Assembly (NCBI GenBank): GCA_046290435.1
Contig: JBKAGO010000066.1
Coordinates: 248,001 to 312,000, forward strand
DNA: 64,000 bases
Direction of reading: 5' to 3'
Source: CAVQUE01 sp046290435
Lineage (GTDB): Bacteria > Actinomycetota > Acidimicrobiia > Acidimicrobiales > UBA8592
A program made the translations under genes and the position numbers. The notes beneath the pieces were generated by a model. That model did not search any database and was not told the origin of the DNA. It was given only the letters and a program-made list of their open reading frames with translations. This document shows, one piece after another, positions 43,760 to 52,753 of the stretch (within the stretch, counting starts at the first letter, position 1; each line of letters begins with the position of its first letter).

Positions 43760-44842
43760 ATGAAGCAGAGAATCCCTCAGACGACATGGGTTCCGCCCAC
43801 CGAGATGGGACGGCGCCGTTTCCTCGCCCGCAGTGGCGGCCTGATGCTCGGAGCCGCCGTCCTCCCGGCGTTCCTCGCCGCATGCGGTGACGACGACAGC
43901 CCGGCAGCGGCGGGTGCATCAGACGGCAGCCTGACGCCGCTGGCCTTCCAGCTGGGTTGGCTCAAGGGCGTGCAGTTCGGTGGCCACTTCGCAGGGATCG
44001 AGCAGGGCTACTTCGCCGACGAGGGCGTGGACCCGGACTTCCGCAGCGGCGGTCCCAACATCGACCAGATCAGCGTGGTGACCTCCGGACAGGCCCTCAT
44101 CGGCGACGCCGGCTCCGACGAGCTCGTCGTGGCCCGCGCCGCCGGGCTCCCGGTCGTGGCCATCGCCGCCGGCTTCCAGCGCAGCCCGTTCGCGCTGATG
44201 AGCCTCGCCGACGCTCCCATCGAGTCGTTGGCCGACATGATCGGCAAGACGATCGCGGTGTCGGACGGCTCACGTCCCCAGGTCGAGGGCCTGATGGAGA
44301 AGGAAGGGCTCGACCCGACCGAGGTGAACTTCGTGCCGAAGAACCCCGACCCGAGCGTGCTCCCCGATGGCGCTGTCGACGGCTACTTCGGGTTCTCCAC
44401 CAACGAGGGCACCACCCTGAAAGAAGCGGGCATCGACATCGTCACGACCTTCGCCTCGGATCTCGGCGCGCTCACCTACGCCAACGTGTTGTTCACCACC
44501 GACGAGGCGCTGGCCGAGAACCGGGACCTGATCCTGCGCTTCCTGCGCGCCGACGTCGCGGGCTGGCAGTGGGCGATCGACAACCCCGAGGAGCTCGCCG
44601 AGGTCGTCATCGAGAAGTACGCCGCCGACGGCCTCGAACTCGGCCCCCAGACCGCCGAGGCGATCGCCCAGGTGGAGCTCATCAACGCCGGCGATGCCAT
44701 CGAGAACGGACTGTTCTGGATCGACGCGCCGACCTTCGAGCTCAACATCGCCGACGCGCTGGCAGCGGGTCTGATCGAAGAGGAGATCGACGCGGCGGAC
44801 GTGTTCACCCAGGAGCTGATCGCCGAAGTCCATTCGGCGTGA
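43760..44842 (+). CDS. NMT1/THI5-like ABC transporter substrate-binding lipoprotein (Tat)
   Basis: 360 aa. The twin-arginine signal GRRRFLARSGG is followed by a lipobox (FLAAC, Cys42), so the protein is exported folded and lipid-anchored. The mature part (FQLGWLKGVQFGGHFAGIEQGYFADEGVDPDF) is the NMT1/THI5/SsuA fold that binds thiamine pyrimidines, riboflavin, nitrate, taurine or aromatic sulfonates. It heads the importer of this operon, with ATPase and two permeases. Confidence 0.92.
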   Translation: MKQRIPQTTWVPPTEMGRRRFLARSGGLMLGAAVLPAFLAACGDDDSPAAAGASDGSLTPLAFQLGWLKGVQFGGHFAGIEQGYFADEGVDPDFRSGGPNIDQISVVTSGQALIGDAGSDELVVARAAGLPVVAIAAGFQRSPFALMSLADAPIESLADMIGKTIAVSDGSRPQVEGLMEKEGLDPTEVNFVPKNPDPSVLPDGAVDGYFGFSTNEGTTLKEAGIDIVTTFASDLGALTYANVLFTTDEALAENRDLILRFLRADVAGWQWAIDNPEELAEVVIEKYAADGLELGPQTAEAIAQVELINAGDAIENGLFWIDAPTFELNIADALAAGLIEEEIDAADVFTQELIAEVHSA

Positions 44843-44886
44843 CCACGGCCCTGCCGGAGATCTTCGGACAGCAGACGAGGGAGACG

Positions 44887-45672
44887 ATGAGCCAACCGAT
44901 TCCACACGTCGAGGTCCGAGACGTCCACCGCCACTTCGAGGTCAACCACAACGCCGTGGTCGCCCTCGAGGCGGTGGATCTCACGCTCGAGCGCGGCCAG
45001 ATGGCCGCGCTCATCGGACCGAGCGGCTGCGGGAAGTCGACGCTGCTGCGTCTGCTGGCCGATCTGCTCCCGCCCACCTCGGGCGAGATCCGCATCGGCG
45101 GCGCCGCCCCGGCGTCGCTGCGCTCGGAGCAGCGCATCGGGTTCGTCTTCCAGGACCCGACGCTGCTGCCGTGGCGGACGGTGCTCGACAACGTCCGGCT
45201 GCCCATCCAACTCTCCGGACGCACCACGAGCTTCGCCGGGCTCGAACCCGAACAGCTCATCGAGATGGTCGGCCTGTCCGGCTTCGAGCAGGCCCGGCCC
45301 GATCAACTGTCGGGCGGCATGCGCCAGCGGGTTGCTGTGGCCCGGGCACTGGTGCTGGCGCCCGAGCTGCTGTTGCTCGACGAACCCTTCGGGGCGCTCG
45401 ACGAGATCACACGCCAGCGGATGAACCTCGAGCTGCTCGACATCTGGGCCCGCACCGGCGTGACCGCGGTGCTGGTCACCCACAGCATTTCCGAGGCGGT
45501 GCTGATGGCCGACGAGATCTTCGTCCTGTCGGCGCGCCCGGGGCGGATCGTGGATCAGATCTCGGTCGACCTGCCCCGGCCTCGGGATCTGGCGATCATG
45601 TCGGACCCGGCCTTCTTCGAGTTCGAGAACCGGGTGCGCAAGTCGCTGTTCGCCGCGGAGGGGGAGCGGTGA
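44887..45672 (+). CDS. ABC transporter ATPase (SsuB/ThiZ-type)
   Basis: 261 aa. Walker A is GPSGCGKST, Q-loop FVFQDPTLLPWR, signature LSGGMRQRVAVARAL, Walker B LLLLDEPFGALD and H-loop VLVTHSISEA. ATG 44887 follows GAGGGAG. An in-frame GTG at 44839 overlapping the previous stop is a coupled alternative that would add 16 residues. It energises the next two permeases. Confidence 0.94.
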   Translation: MSQPIPHVEVRDVHRHFEVNHNAVVALEAVDLTLERGQMAALIGPSGCGKSTLLRLLADLLPPTSGEIRIGGAAPASLRSEQRIGFVFQDPTLLPWRTVLDNVRLPIQLSGRTTSFAGLEPEQLIEMVGLSGFEQARPDQLSGGMRQRVAVARALVLAPELLLLDEPFGALDEITRQRMNLELLDIWARTGVTAVLVTHSISEAVLMADEIFVLSARPGRIVDQISVDLPRPRDLAIMSDPAFFEFENRVRKSLFAAEGER

Positions 45673-46523
45673 CCGCCATTGCCGCAGGTTCCGCGGCCGG
45701 GGCCGCGACCGGCGTCTCCCGGCGGCAGCGGACGGCACGTCGGCGCCGGGCGGGGAGGATCGTCCGCACCGTCGTCCCGGCACTCGCGACCTTCGCCGTT
45801 CTGATCACCGCATGGGAGCTGTTGGCCGCATCGGGATCGTGGCCGAGGTCGGCCTCGTCGCCGGGAGCGATCGCATCGGAGCTGGTGAACGAACCCGACG
45901 TCGTGCTCTCGCACCTGTGGCCCACGGTGACCGTCTCGGTGCGGGGCTATGTGATCGCCGTGGTCCTGGCGTTGCTGCTCTCGACGTTCACGATCATCGT
46001 GCCCCGCCTCACCGACCCGGTCCTGAAGCTGGCGGCGGTCACCTACAGCCTGCCGCTCATCGCGCTGGCGCCCGTGTTGATCGCCATCATGGGGGTCGGT
46101 GACACGGTGCGGATCACGATCGTCGCGATCGCCGGGTTCTTCCCGGTCGTCGTCGGCTGCATCCAGGGTTTCAAGGCCACCTCGGTCGCCACCGAGGAGC
46201 TGTTCGCCCAGCTCGCCTCCACACCGGGCCAACGGTTCCGGTACCTGGTGCTGCCCGGGTCGCTTCCCTATGTGTTCGCGGGCCTGAAGGTGTCGGCCGC
46301 AGCCGCCGTGCTCGGTGCGATCATCGCCGAGTGGACCGGCGCCGAGGCCGGGCTCGGCGTGTTGATGACGCTCGCCATGTTCGCGTTCGACCCACCGATG
46401 GTGTGGCTCTCGCTGCTCACCGCGGCGGGACTGTCGCTGACGCTGTACGGGTCGGTCGCGTTGCTCGAACGGGTGGTCGTGCGCTGGGACGTCGATCGGA
46501 GCGGTATCGATGTCGGTGTCTGA
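45669..46523 (+). CDS. ABC transporter permease (SsuC/ThiX-type), first
   Basis: 284 aa. A basic N-terminal tail precedes about six membrane helices. The coupling motif ATSVATEELFAQLASTPGQRFRYLVLPGSLPYVFAGLK is the EAA loop. The GTG start overlaps the ATPase stop (GTGA), and the end overlaps the second permease by 14 bases. A heterodimeric permease pair is expected. Confidence 0.92.
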   Translation: MTAIAAGSAAGAATGVSRRQRTARRRRAGRIVRTVVPALATFAVLITAWELLAASGSWPRSASSPGAIASELVNEPDVVLSHLWPTVTVSVRGYVIAVVLALLLSTFTIIVPRLTDPVLKLAAVTYSLPLIALAPVLIAIMGVGDTVRITIVAIAGFFPVVVGCIQGFKATSVATEELFAQLASTPGQRFRYLVLPGSLPYVFAGLKVSAAAAVLGAIIAEWTGAEAGLGVLMTLAMFAFDPPMVWLSLLTAAGLSLTLYGSVALLERVVVRWDVDRSGIDVGV

Positions 46524-47319
46524 GGCCATGCCCGTCGGGGTGCTGCCGTCCGGCGTGGTCGAGCTGGCCCGTCGCATCATCCGCATCGCCCTCGTGGTGG
46601 CTGCGGTGGTCGGCATCTGGGCCGGGCTGATCGCACTGTTCGACCTGCCGTCCTATCAGGTCCCGTCGCCGGCGGAGGCGTTCCGTGCGCTCGTCGACGA
46701 GCGGGTGTTCCTCCTCGAGAGCCTGCGGGTGACGATGGTGGCCACCTTTGCGGGACTGGCCTTCAGCGCGACGGTGTCCATCGTGTTGGCTGCGACCTTC
46801 GTGGCGTTCCCGGTGACCGAGCGCGCCTTCCTGCCGGTGGCGATCATCTTCCGCTCCATCCCCATCGTGGCGATGGCGCCGCTGCTGACGCTGTTCGTCG
46901 GCCGGGGCCTCAAGACGGCGGTGGTGTGTGTCACGGTCGTGACGTTCTTCCCGATCCTGGTGAATGCCGCCAAGGGTTTCCGGTCGGTGAGCACCGGCGT
47001 GCACGAGCTCTTCGCCATCACCGGTGCCTCCCGCTGGCAACTCTTCAAGCATGCTCGGCTCCCGACGGCTCTGCCGTTCCTCTTCGCGGGGCTGCGCGTC
47101 GCCGGTTCGGTGGGTGTGCTCGCTGCGATGACCGCCGAGTGGCTGACCGGCACCGAAGGTCTCGGCTTCCTGCTGCTGCGGGCGTCGAGCCGACGCCAGT
47201 CGGGCCTGTTGTGGGCGGGGGTGATCGTGGCGACCCTCGCAGCGCTGGCCATCTTCACCCTTGCATCCATGGCCGACAAGCGCCTCCAGCAACGATTCCC
47301 GCAGGGGCGGCCGACATGA
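46510..47319 (+). CDS. ABC transporter permease (SsuC/ThiX-type), second
   Basis: 269 aa, with about six helices and the EAA loop STGVHELFAITGASRWQLFKHARLPTALPFLFAGLRV. It partners the preceding permease. Its stop overlaps the flavin oxidoreductase start (ATGA), so import and catabolism are translationally linked. Confidence 0.93.
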   Translation: MSVSEAMPVGVLPSGVVELARRIIRIALVVAAVVGIWAGLIALFDLPSYQVPSPAEAFRALVDERVFLLESLRVTMVATFAGLAFSATVSIVLAATFVAFPVTERAFLPVAIIFRSIPIVAMAPLLTLFVGRGLKTAVVCVTVVTFFPILVNAAKGFRSVSTGVHELFAITGASRWQLFKHARLPTALPFLFAGLRVAGSVGVLAAMTAEWLTGTEGLGFLLLRASSRRQSGLLWAGVIVATLAALAIFTLASMADKRLQQRFPQGRPT

Positions 47320-48314
47320 TCGAGTTCGGGCTCTCGCTGCCCAATCGGGCGATCCTCTACGGGGGCACGACCGTCGACGAGCTCCTCGCGCTCGCCGAAC
47401 GTGCCGACCGTGATCCCTCGTGGTCGTCGCTGTGGGTGGGCGACGGCCTCATCGCCAAACCCCGTGTCGAATCGACCACCACGCTCGCAGCCATCGCTGC
47501 TCGGACCCGGCGGATGCGGCTCGGGGCGTGTTGCCTGGCCACGTTCCCGCTCCGCCAGCCCGTGCTGTTCGCCGCGACGTGGGCGAGCCTCGACGTCCTG
47601 TCCGCCGGACGCACGCAGCTGACGGTGTGCCTCGGGATCCCGACCGGCCGTGGCGGCAACGGGTATCAGAACGAGCTGCAGGCCATGGGAGTGGACCCAC
47701 GCGAACGTGTGCCCCGCCTCGAGGAGAACATCGAGATCCTCCGGACCCTGTGGGCTTCGCGGCCCGGCGAGCCGGCCTCGTACGACGGGCGTTTCGTGAC
47801 GTTTCGCGACATCGTGCTCGAACCGCATCCGGTGCAGGACCCGTGCCCGATCTGGATCGCATCGAATCCCGACCCGACGCGCCTCGACGCCGAACGGTAC
47901 GCGATCGCCATCGACCGGGTCGCCCGAATGGCAGACGGCTGGCAGACCGCGGTGGCCGATCCGGCGACGTTCGGGCAGCAATGGGACCGCATCCGCACCC
48001 GCGCCGCCGAACGCGGGCGCGACGCCTCTTCGATGCGCTCCTCGGCGCATCTGATGGTGACGATCGCAGACACCGAGGCGGCCGCCCGTGCCGAGGGCAA
48101 GGAGTTCCTCGACACCTACTACGGCGTGGACACCACCCCGGAGGTCATGGACCGGTGGGGCGCCTACGGCACGGCCGAACAGATCGTCGATCGCATCGGC
48201 CAGTACATCGACGCCGGGCTCGACCAGCCGATCCTGCGCATGGCCGCGTCGGACCAGTCGGGCAGCGTCGAGCGCGTCACCGCGGAAGTGCTGCCCCAGC
48301 TGTCGGCCGCGTGA
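47316..48314 (+). CDS. LLM-class flavin-dependent oxidoreductase
   Basis: 332 aa luciferase-like TIM barrel. It begins MIEFGLSLPNRAI and has LLALAERADRDPSWSSLWVGDGLIAKPRVESTTTLAAIAARTRRMRLG. It continues with LDVLSAGRTQLTVCLG and ends with WGAYGTAEQIVDRIGQYIDAGLDQPIL. Members include RutA (oxidative pyrimidine ring opening), nitrilotriacetate and alkanesulfonate monooxygenases and F420 enzymes. Which cofactor (FMN or F420) it uses cannot be told. No separate flavin reductase is in the operon, which slightly favours F420 or a borrowed reductase. Confidence 0.9.
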   Translation: MIEFGLSLPNRAILYGGTTVDELLALAERADRDPSWSSLWVGDGLIAKPRVESTTTLAAIAARTRRMRLGACCLATFPLRQPVLFAATWASLDVLSAGRTQLTVCLGIPTGRGGNGYQNELQAMGVDPRERVPRLEENIEILRTLWASRPGEPASYDGRFVTFRDIVLEPHPVQDPCPIWIASNPDPTRLDAERYAIAIDRVARMADGWQTAVADPATFGQQWDRIRTRAAERGRDASSMRSSAHLMVTIADTEAAARAEGKEFLDTYYGVDTTPEVMDRWGAYGTAEQIVDRIGQYIDAGLDQPILRMAASDQSGSVERVTAEVLPQLSAA

Positions 48315-49435
48315 ACATCGCCGAGCTGGTCCTCGCGCTCCTGGAGGTTCCGGCATGGGTTCGCCCGGGTGCGGTCACGGCGGACGCCGACGCGGTGGCC
48401 GCGGCCGTCGGAGCCCACATCGTGCCGATCATCGGCGACTGCGGCCCCGACGAGATCCGGATCCACCCGGCCGGCGACGTCGCCGCACGGTTCGGGCCTG
48501 ACCGCCCCGATGGCCTCGTGCTGTCCACCTACGTCGTCGCCCAGCACGGCGACCCCGACGAGCAGCGCCCGAGGTTGGGGGAGGGACGGGCGGGTCCTGT
48601 CGCCATCGGACGTGGTGCGGCGCAATGCCGCGGTGCGATGGCCTCGGCGATCGCGGCGGTCTCGCGGCTCGGTGGCGACGGTCGGGTGCCGACACGGCCG
48701 GCGTGGTTGTGCGTCAACACCGAGGCATCGAGCAGTCATGGCGGGTCGAAGCGGATCTTCGACGACCTCGGGGTCACCGGCCGTGCCGGCGTGCTCATGA
48801 CCGGCACCGATCTGCGGATCTCGGTGGCCAACAGGGGCCGTGTCGATGTGGTCGTCCATGTCGACGGGGCGAGTTGTCACTCCAGTCAGCCCGAGCTCGG
48901 CGACAACCCCTTCGCCCGCCTCGGCGAGGTACTCGACCGGCTCGTCACCGTCGAGCTACCCGAACCCCATCGCTCGTTGGGAGCTGTCACCGTGACGCCG
49001 TTCGCGATACGAGCCGTTCCCGTTGCTCCGCACTCGATCCCCGAGCGGCTCGAGCTGACGATCGATCGCCGGCTCCTGCCGGGCGAGCAGCCGGCGGCGG
49101 CCGTGGCCGCCATCGCTGAAGCCCTGCATGATGTGCGCGGGGTCCGCGTGGACGAGGGCAGGCACATGCTGCCGGCGCTGGTGGACGTCGACGACGACAT
49201 CGTCACCGCGCTGCGCTCGGCGTGTGTGCGGCGAGGCGGCGACGGGGAGACGATGGTCAGCCGCAACACCTTCGACGCCGGCTACGCCTGCGCCGCAGGG
49301 ATCCCCACCCCGATGTTCGGCCCGGGGCGCCGTCACTTCGACGCTGGGATGCTCGAGCCCGAGTCCGTGGCCATCGCCGACTGTGCATTCGCCGCCGACG
49401 TCGTCTCCGACACCATCGACGCACTCTGCCGCTGA
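48311..49435 (+). CDS. M20-like peptidase/deacylase with altered metal site
   Basis: 374 aa. The overall M20 (ArgE/DapE) pattern is kept: an early catalytic strand (VLSTYVVAQHGDPDEQ), GRGAAQCRGAMASAIAA, a dimerisation lid (VDVVVHVDGASCHSSQPELGDNPFARL), and a C-terminal GPGRRHFDAGMLEPESVAIAD. But GRGAxDMKGG has become GRGAAQCRGA (Asp to Cys), and the usual EE pair is NTEASSSHGG. The metal centre may be single-metal or lost. The GTG start overlaps the flavin enzyme stop. A relative, YlmB, deformylates a thiamine-derived pyrimidine. Confidence 0.8.
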   Translation: MNIAELVLALLEVPAWVRPGAVTADADAVAAAVGAHIVPIIGDCGPDEIRIHPAGDVAARFGPDRPDGLVLSTYVVAQHGDPDEQRPRLGEGRAGPVAIGRGAAQCRGAMASAIAAVSRLGGDGRVPTRPAWLCVNTEASSSHGGSKRIFDDLGVTGRAGVLMTGTDLRISVANRGRVDVVVHVDGASCHSSQPELGDNPFARLGEVLDRLVTVELPEPHRSLGAVTVTPFAIRAVPVAPHSIPERLELTIDRRLLPGEQPAAAVAAIAEALHDVRGVRVDEGRHMLPALVDVDDDIVTALRSACVRRGGDGETMVSRNTFDAGYACAAGIPTPMFGPGRRHFDAGMLEPESVAIADCAFAADVVSDTIDALCR

Positions 49436-49458
49436 CGCCGGGCCGTGGGAGCGCCGTT

Positions 49459-49496
49459 GGTGGCGATGTTCGGTGCGGGTGGCGATGTTCGATCCG
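49459..49496 (+). repeat. 19-base tandem duplication upstream of reductase gene
   Basis: Two adjacent 19-base units share GGTGGCGATGTTCG and match at 17 of 19 positions. They lie 26 bases before the GTG at 49522, where they could double a regulatory site. Confidence 0.6.
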
Positions 49497-49521
49497 AGCT
49501 CAGGCGTGGAAGGGTGGGTGC

Positions 49522-50742
49522 GTGCACGATCGCGACTTCGACCTGATCCTCTTCGGCGCGACGAGTTTCGTCGGTCGGCTCGTGTGCCGCCGCCTCGTCG
49601 AGCGCAGCGCCGGCACCGATCTGCGCTGGGCCATTGCCGGGCGCAACCCGGCCGAGCTCGACCGGGTCGGAGCCGACACCGGCGCCGACGTCGAGCGCAT
49701 CGTCGCCGACGCACACGACGCCCGGGCCCTGGCGGCGTTGGCGGAGCGGACCGCAGCCGTGGTCTCGACCGTCGGCCCCTACGCCCGCCACGGTTCCGAG
49801 CTCGTCGCCGCCGTGGTCGCCGCCGGCACCGACTACTGCGATCTCACCGGCGAACCCCACTGGATGCGGGCGATGATCGACGCACACCAGGCCACCGCGG
49901 CAGCGTCGGGCGCCCGCATCGTGCACGCGTGCGGATTCGATTCGGTGCCGTCGGACCTCGGTGTGTGGTTCACCCAACGCGAGGCCTCGACTCGGCTCGG
50001 CCGGTCGTGCAATCGGATCGCGATGCGTGTGCATCACGTGAAGGGCGGCGTCAGCGGCGGCACCGTCGCCAGCGCGCTCGGCGTTGCCGACGAGGCCCGC
50101 AGCGACGCCGCGGTGCGATCCGTGCTGCGCGACCCCTACGCGCTGGCGCCGGCGGGCGAACGCTCGGGCCCACGCCAACCCGAGGTCACCGTGCCCCGCC
50201 GTGACGAGCTGTCGGGGGAGTGGGTGGCGCCGTTCGTCATGGCGGCGACCAACACGAAGGTCGTGCTGCGGTCGCACGCACTGCTCGGCCGGCCCTGGGG
50301 CGAGGACTTCCGCTACGACGAGGCGATGGCCATGGGTGAGGGCCCCACGGGCATCGTCACGGCGTCTGCGGTGACAGCAGCAACCGGTCTGTTCGCCCTG
50401 TCGACGGCGATCCCACCGACGCGATGGCTGATCGACCGCTTCGTGCCGAAAACCGGCACCGGTCCCGATGCGGCCACGCGTGCGGCCGGCTCGTTCGATC
50501 TCCGCTTCCACGGGCGCACCGCCGACGGGCGCGCCATCGTCACGAAGGTCACCGGGGACGCCGACCCGGGCTATGGCTCCACGGCCAAGATGCTGGCCGA
50601 GGTCGGCCTCGCGCTGGGGACCATCGACCGAACGGCAGTCGCCGGCGGGTTCTGGACCCCGGCGACGATGTTCGGCGACGTCCTGGTGGACCGTCTGGCC
50701 GAGCACGCAGGCATCGATTTCGAGGTCGTCTCCGCAGGCTGA
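49522..50742 (+). CDS. Saccharopine dehydrogenase-like / trans-acting enoyl reductase
   Basis: 406 aa. The Rossmann start is FDLILFGATSFVGRLVCRRL, followed by AGRNPAELDRV, STVGPYARHG and VAAGTDYCDLTGEPHWMR. That sequence is typical of the SCCPDH-like family, which includes the mycobacterial trans-acting enoyl reductase of phthiocerol synthesis. A central GLFALST-type hydrophobic stretch (~290-305) may touch the membrane. GTG 49522 is preceded by GGGTGGG. It is monocistronic and convergent with the phosphoesterase gene. Confidence 0.88.
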   Translation: MHDRDFDLILFGATSFVGRLVCRRLVERSAGTDLRWAIAGRNPAELDRVGADTGADVERIVADAHDARALAALAERTAAVVSTVGPYARHGSELVAAVVAAGTDYCDLTGEPHWMRAMIDAHQATAAASGARIVHACGFDSVPSDLGVWFTQREASTRLGRSCNRIAMRVHHVKGGVSGGTVASALGVADEARSDAAVRSVLRDPYALAPAGERSGPRQPEVTVPRRDELSGEWVAPFVMAATNTKVVLRSHALLGRPWGEDFRYDEAMAMGEGPTGIVTASAVTAATGLFALSTAIPPTRWLIDRFVPKTGTGPDAATRAAGSFDLRFHGRTADGRAIVTKVTGDADPGYGSTAKMLAEVGLALGTIDRTAVAGGFWTPATMFGDVLVDRLAEHAGIDFEVVSAG

Positions 50743-50751
50743 CGGTCAGCC
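50737..50751. terminator. Short hairpin between convergent genes
   Basis: GGCTGACGGTCAGCC folds into a 6-bp stem with a 3-base loop over the reductase stop codon, 7 bases from the stop of the opposite phosphoesterase gene. It lacks a T-tract. Confidence 0.35.
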
Positions 50752-50757
50752 GGCAGA

Positions 50758-51594
50758 TCACCGACCGGCGTGGGTGCGGTGCCGCTGCCGCTGCCGAGTC
50801 GAGGGCGGCCACCACCCGGCGAGGCGCCGCCCGAGCCGTCCGATGACGCCGCCGTACCGGCCGCGGCGCCCGCCCGATACGTGCTCGGGAACGAGATGCA
50901 TCCCGTTTCGGGGCAGACCCGCGGCGTCGAGGGCCTGCGCTGTGGCCTCGGTGTCATAGGGGATGGCCTCGAACTCGATGCGGTCCGCCACGGTGTCGAG
51001 GATCGCGAACCGCACCAGCGGCGTCCGCTCGGCCTGGCGCGACTGACCGACGCTGCCGGGATTGACCAGGTGCGCGACAGCGGGTCTCGGTGCCGCCAGT
51101 GGTGCGTCGGGCAGGACCGATCCGGCGCTGCTGTGGAGCCATTGACGGTGGGTGTGGCCGAGCACCAGGGTGCGGCTCGCGGCCCACCGCAGCTGCCGAT
51201 CCGCGTCCAGGGAGGTGGTGATGTACTCCTCGGGATCGCCGATCGATCCGTGCGCCAGGAACAGTTCCCCGATCCTCGTGCGCAGCGGCAGCGCCTCGAG
51301 GTGGGCCCGTGCGTCGCTTCCGAGAGCCCGGCGGGTCCAGTCGAGTTGCACGCGAGCATGTTCGGCGAGGTCACGGGGTTCGAGGCGGCCGCAGGCGTAG
51401 AGGTCGTGGTTGCCGGCGATGCAGGTGGCATCGAGCGCACGGAGGCGGTCGACGCACTCGTTCGGCCTCGGCCCGTAGCCAACGAGGTCGCCGGCAACGA
51501 CGATTCGGTCGACCTCCGCGGCGCGCAGCCGCTCCACCGCAGCGTCGAGTGCAGCGAGGTTGGCGTGGACGTCGGCCATGACCCCGTAGCGCAT
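50758..51594 (-). CDS. Metallophosphoesterase
   Basis: 278 aa. Calcineurin-like motifs appear in order: MADVHANLAAL (DxH), VVAGDLVGYGP (GDxxxxGP), AGNHD (GNHD), FLAHGS and LGHTH (GHTH). This is a YfcE-like phosphodiesterase or phosphatase with a basic C-terminal tail (GGRRGRYGGVIGRLGRR, QRQRHRTHAGR). It follows the ATP-grasp gene by 13 bases. Confidence 0.92.
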   Translation of the reverse strand: MRYGVMADVHANLAALDAAVERLRAAEVDRIVVAGDLVGYGPRPNECVDRLRALDATCIAGNHDLYACGRLEPRDLAEHARVQLDWTRRALGSDARAHLEALPLRTRIGELFLAHGSIGDPEEYITTSLDADRQLRWAASRTLVLGHTHRQWLHSSAGSVLPDAPLAAPRPAVAHLVNPGSVGQSRQAERTPLVRFAILDTVADRIEFEAIPYDTEATAQALDAAGLPRNGMHLVPEHVSGGRRGRYGGVIGRLGRRLAGWWPPSTRQRQRHRTHAGR

Positions 51595-51607
51595 CGGCCG
51601 CCTCGCC

Positions 51608-52753
51608 TCAGGCCCGCCGGGAAAGGCGACGTCGCACCATCGGCAGCAGCGATCCGTGGAGGAAGGGCTGCGGGTCACGGACGGACAGATCGTGGAAGGT
51701 GTCGCACCCGGCGGTCCATCGCAGCCACTGCCACAGCGAGGTCCGGTCGTCGTCTCGCACCGACCGGAGATCGGCGAGCGGGTTGCTCCAACGGACGCCC
51801 GGGCGGGCTACCGCAGCGGCGGGCCGCGGCGCGCCGGTGAGATCCGCGAACACGAGTCCGGGAAGGTTCACGCCTGCCACGGCGCCGGCGAGATGCCACA
51901 GATTGAAGCGTGGATTGATCTCCAGTAGACGCAGGCGCTCCTCGCGGTCGCGCTTCAAGTCGACCTTGGCCACGCCCCGGAGGCCAGTCGCCCGCACCAC
52001 GTGGCGCCCGAGCGAGAGGACATCGGGCTGATTCGTGATCTCCAGCGCCGTGGTGAAGCCGAACCGGCGGGGGATGGTCCGGATCTTGCGCCCCGTGAAC
52101 TCCCCGGCGATTGCTCCCTCGTCGTCGACATACACGTGGTAACTCTCGATGCGGTCCTCATCGCCGGGGATCATCTGTTGGACGAGGAGCTCGGGAAACC
52201 ACCGCTCGACCCGGGAGGCGAAGTCCGCGAACTCGTCCTGATCGGCCACCGACACTGCCTTCGTCGCGATGCCGCCGCTGGACCACTCGCTCGTCCGGTT
52301 CAGGGGTTTGACGATCGCGTCGCCTTCGAGCAGGAACAGGTTCGGGTCGTGTGCATCGACCACCTGCGCCCGAGGGATGGGTAGCCCCAGCTCTTCGGCG
52401 AGGCGTTGGAAGCGGGACTTGTCGACGAGATCGTCCAGCAACCCGGGGCTGGGCAGCACGAACCGGTAGCCGGCCTGGCGCAGCCGGTCGCGGTGGCGGC
52501 CGATGGCCAGGAGCTCCTCGTCGCCCTGGTAGAACAGCGGCGTCGCGTCACCACGGGCGTTCGCCACGAGGCGTTCGACGAGGACCTCGGCATCGAACGG
52601 ATCCGGTAGATCGATGGAGGACGAGACCTGATTGGACCGTCGTGCCGGTGCGTCGGCGCCGAGAACGGCGGTGACCTCGGCACCTGCCATGCGCACGGGC
52701 CGGATCAGGTCCAGATCGCCGATCACCACGGCGTGGGGGCGGCCGACGGTCAT
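51608..52753 (-). CDS. ATP-grasp carboxylate-amine ligase-like protein
   Basis: 381 aa. A pre-ATP domain (HAVVIGDLDLIRPVRMAGAEVTAVLG) is followed by an ATP-grasp domain. Nucleotide-binding DAIVKPLNR and GIATKAV and the metal-binding RLLEINPRFNLWHLAG strand are visible. Similar ligases build peptide or sugar conjugates and sit in cell-surface polysaccharide clusters. Its start overlaps the upstream acyltransferase stop (ATGA). Confidence 0.88.
   Translation of the reverse strand: MTVGRPHAVVIGDLDLIRPVRMAGAEVTAVLGADAPARRSNQVSSSIDLPDPFDAEVLVERLVANARGDATPLFYQGDEELLAIGRHRDRLRQAGYRFVLPSPGLLDDLVDKSRFQRLAEELGLPIPRAQVVDAHDPNLFLLEGDAIVKPLNRTSEWSSGGIATKAVSVADQDEFADFASRVERWFPELLVQQMIPGDEDRIESYHVYVDDEGAIAGEFTGRKIRTIPRRFGFTTALEITNQPDVLSLGRHVVRATGLRGVAKVDLKRDREERLRLLEINPRFNLWHLAGAVAGVNLPGLVFADLTGAPRPAAAVARPGVRWSNPLADLRSVRDDDRTSLWQWLRWTAGCDTFHDLSVRDPQPFLHGSLLPMVRRRLSRRA

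Noticed and set aside
44839..44886. GTG start at 44839 for the ABC ATPase
   Set aside because: It is in frame and overlaps the previous stop, but the ATG at 44887 has a better Shine-Dalgarno; kept only as an alternative.
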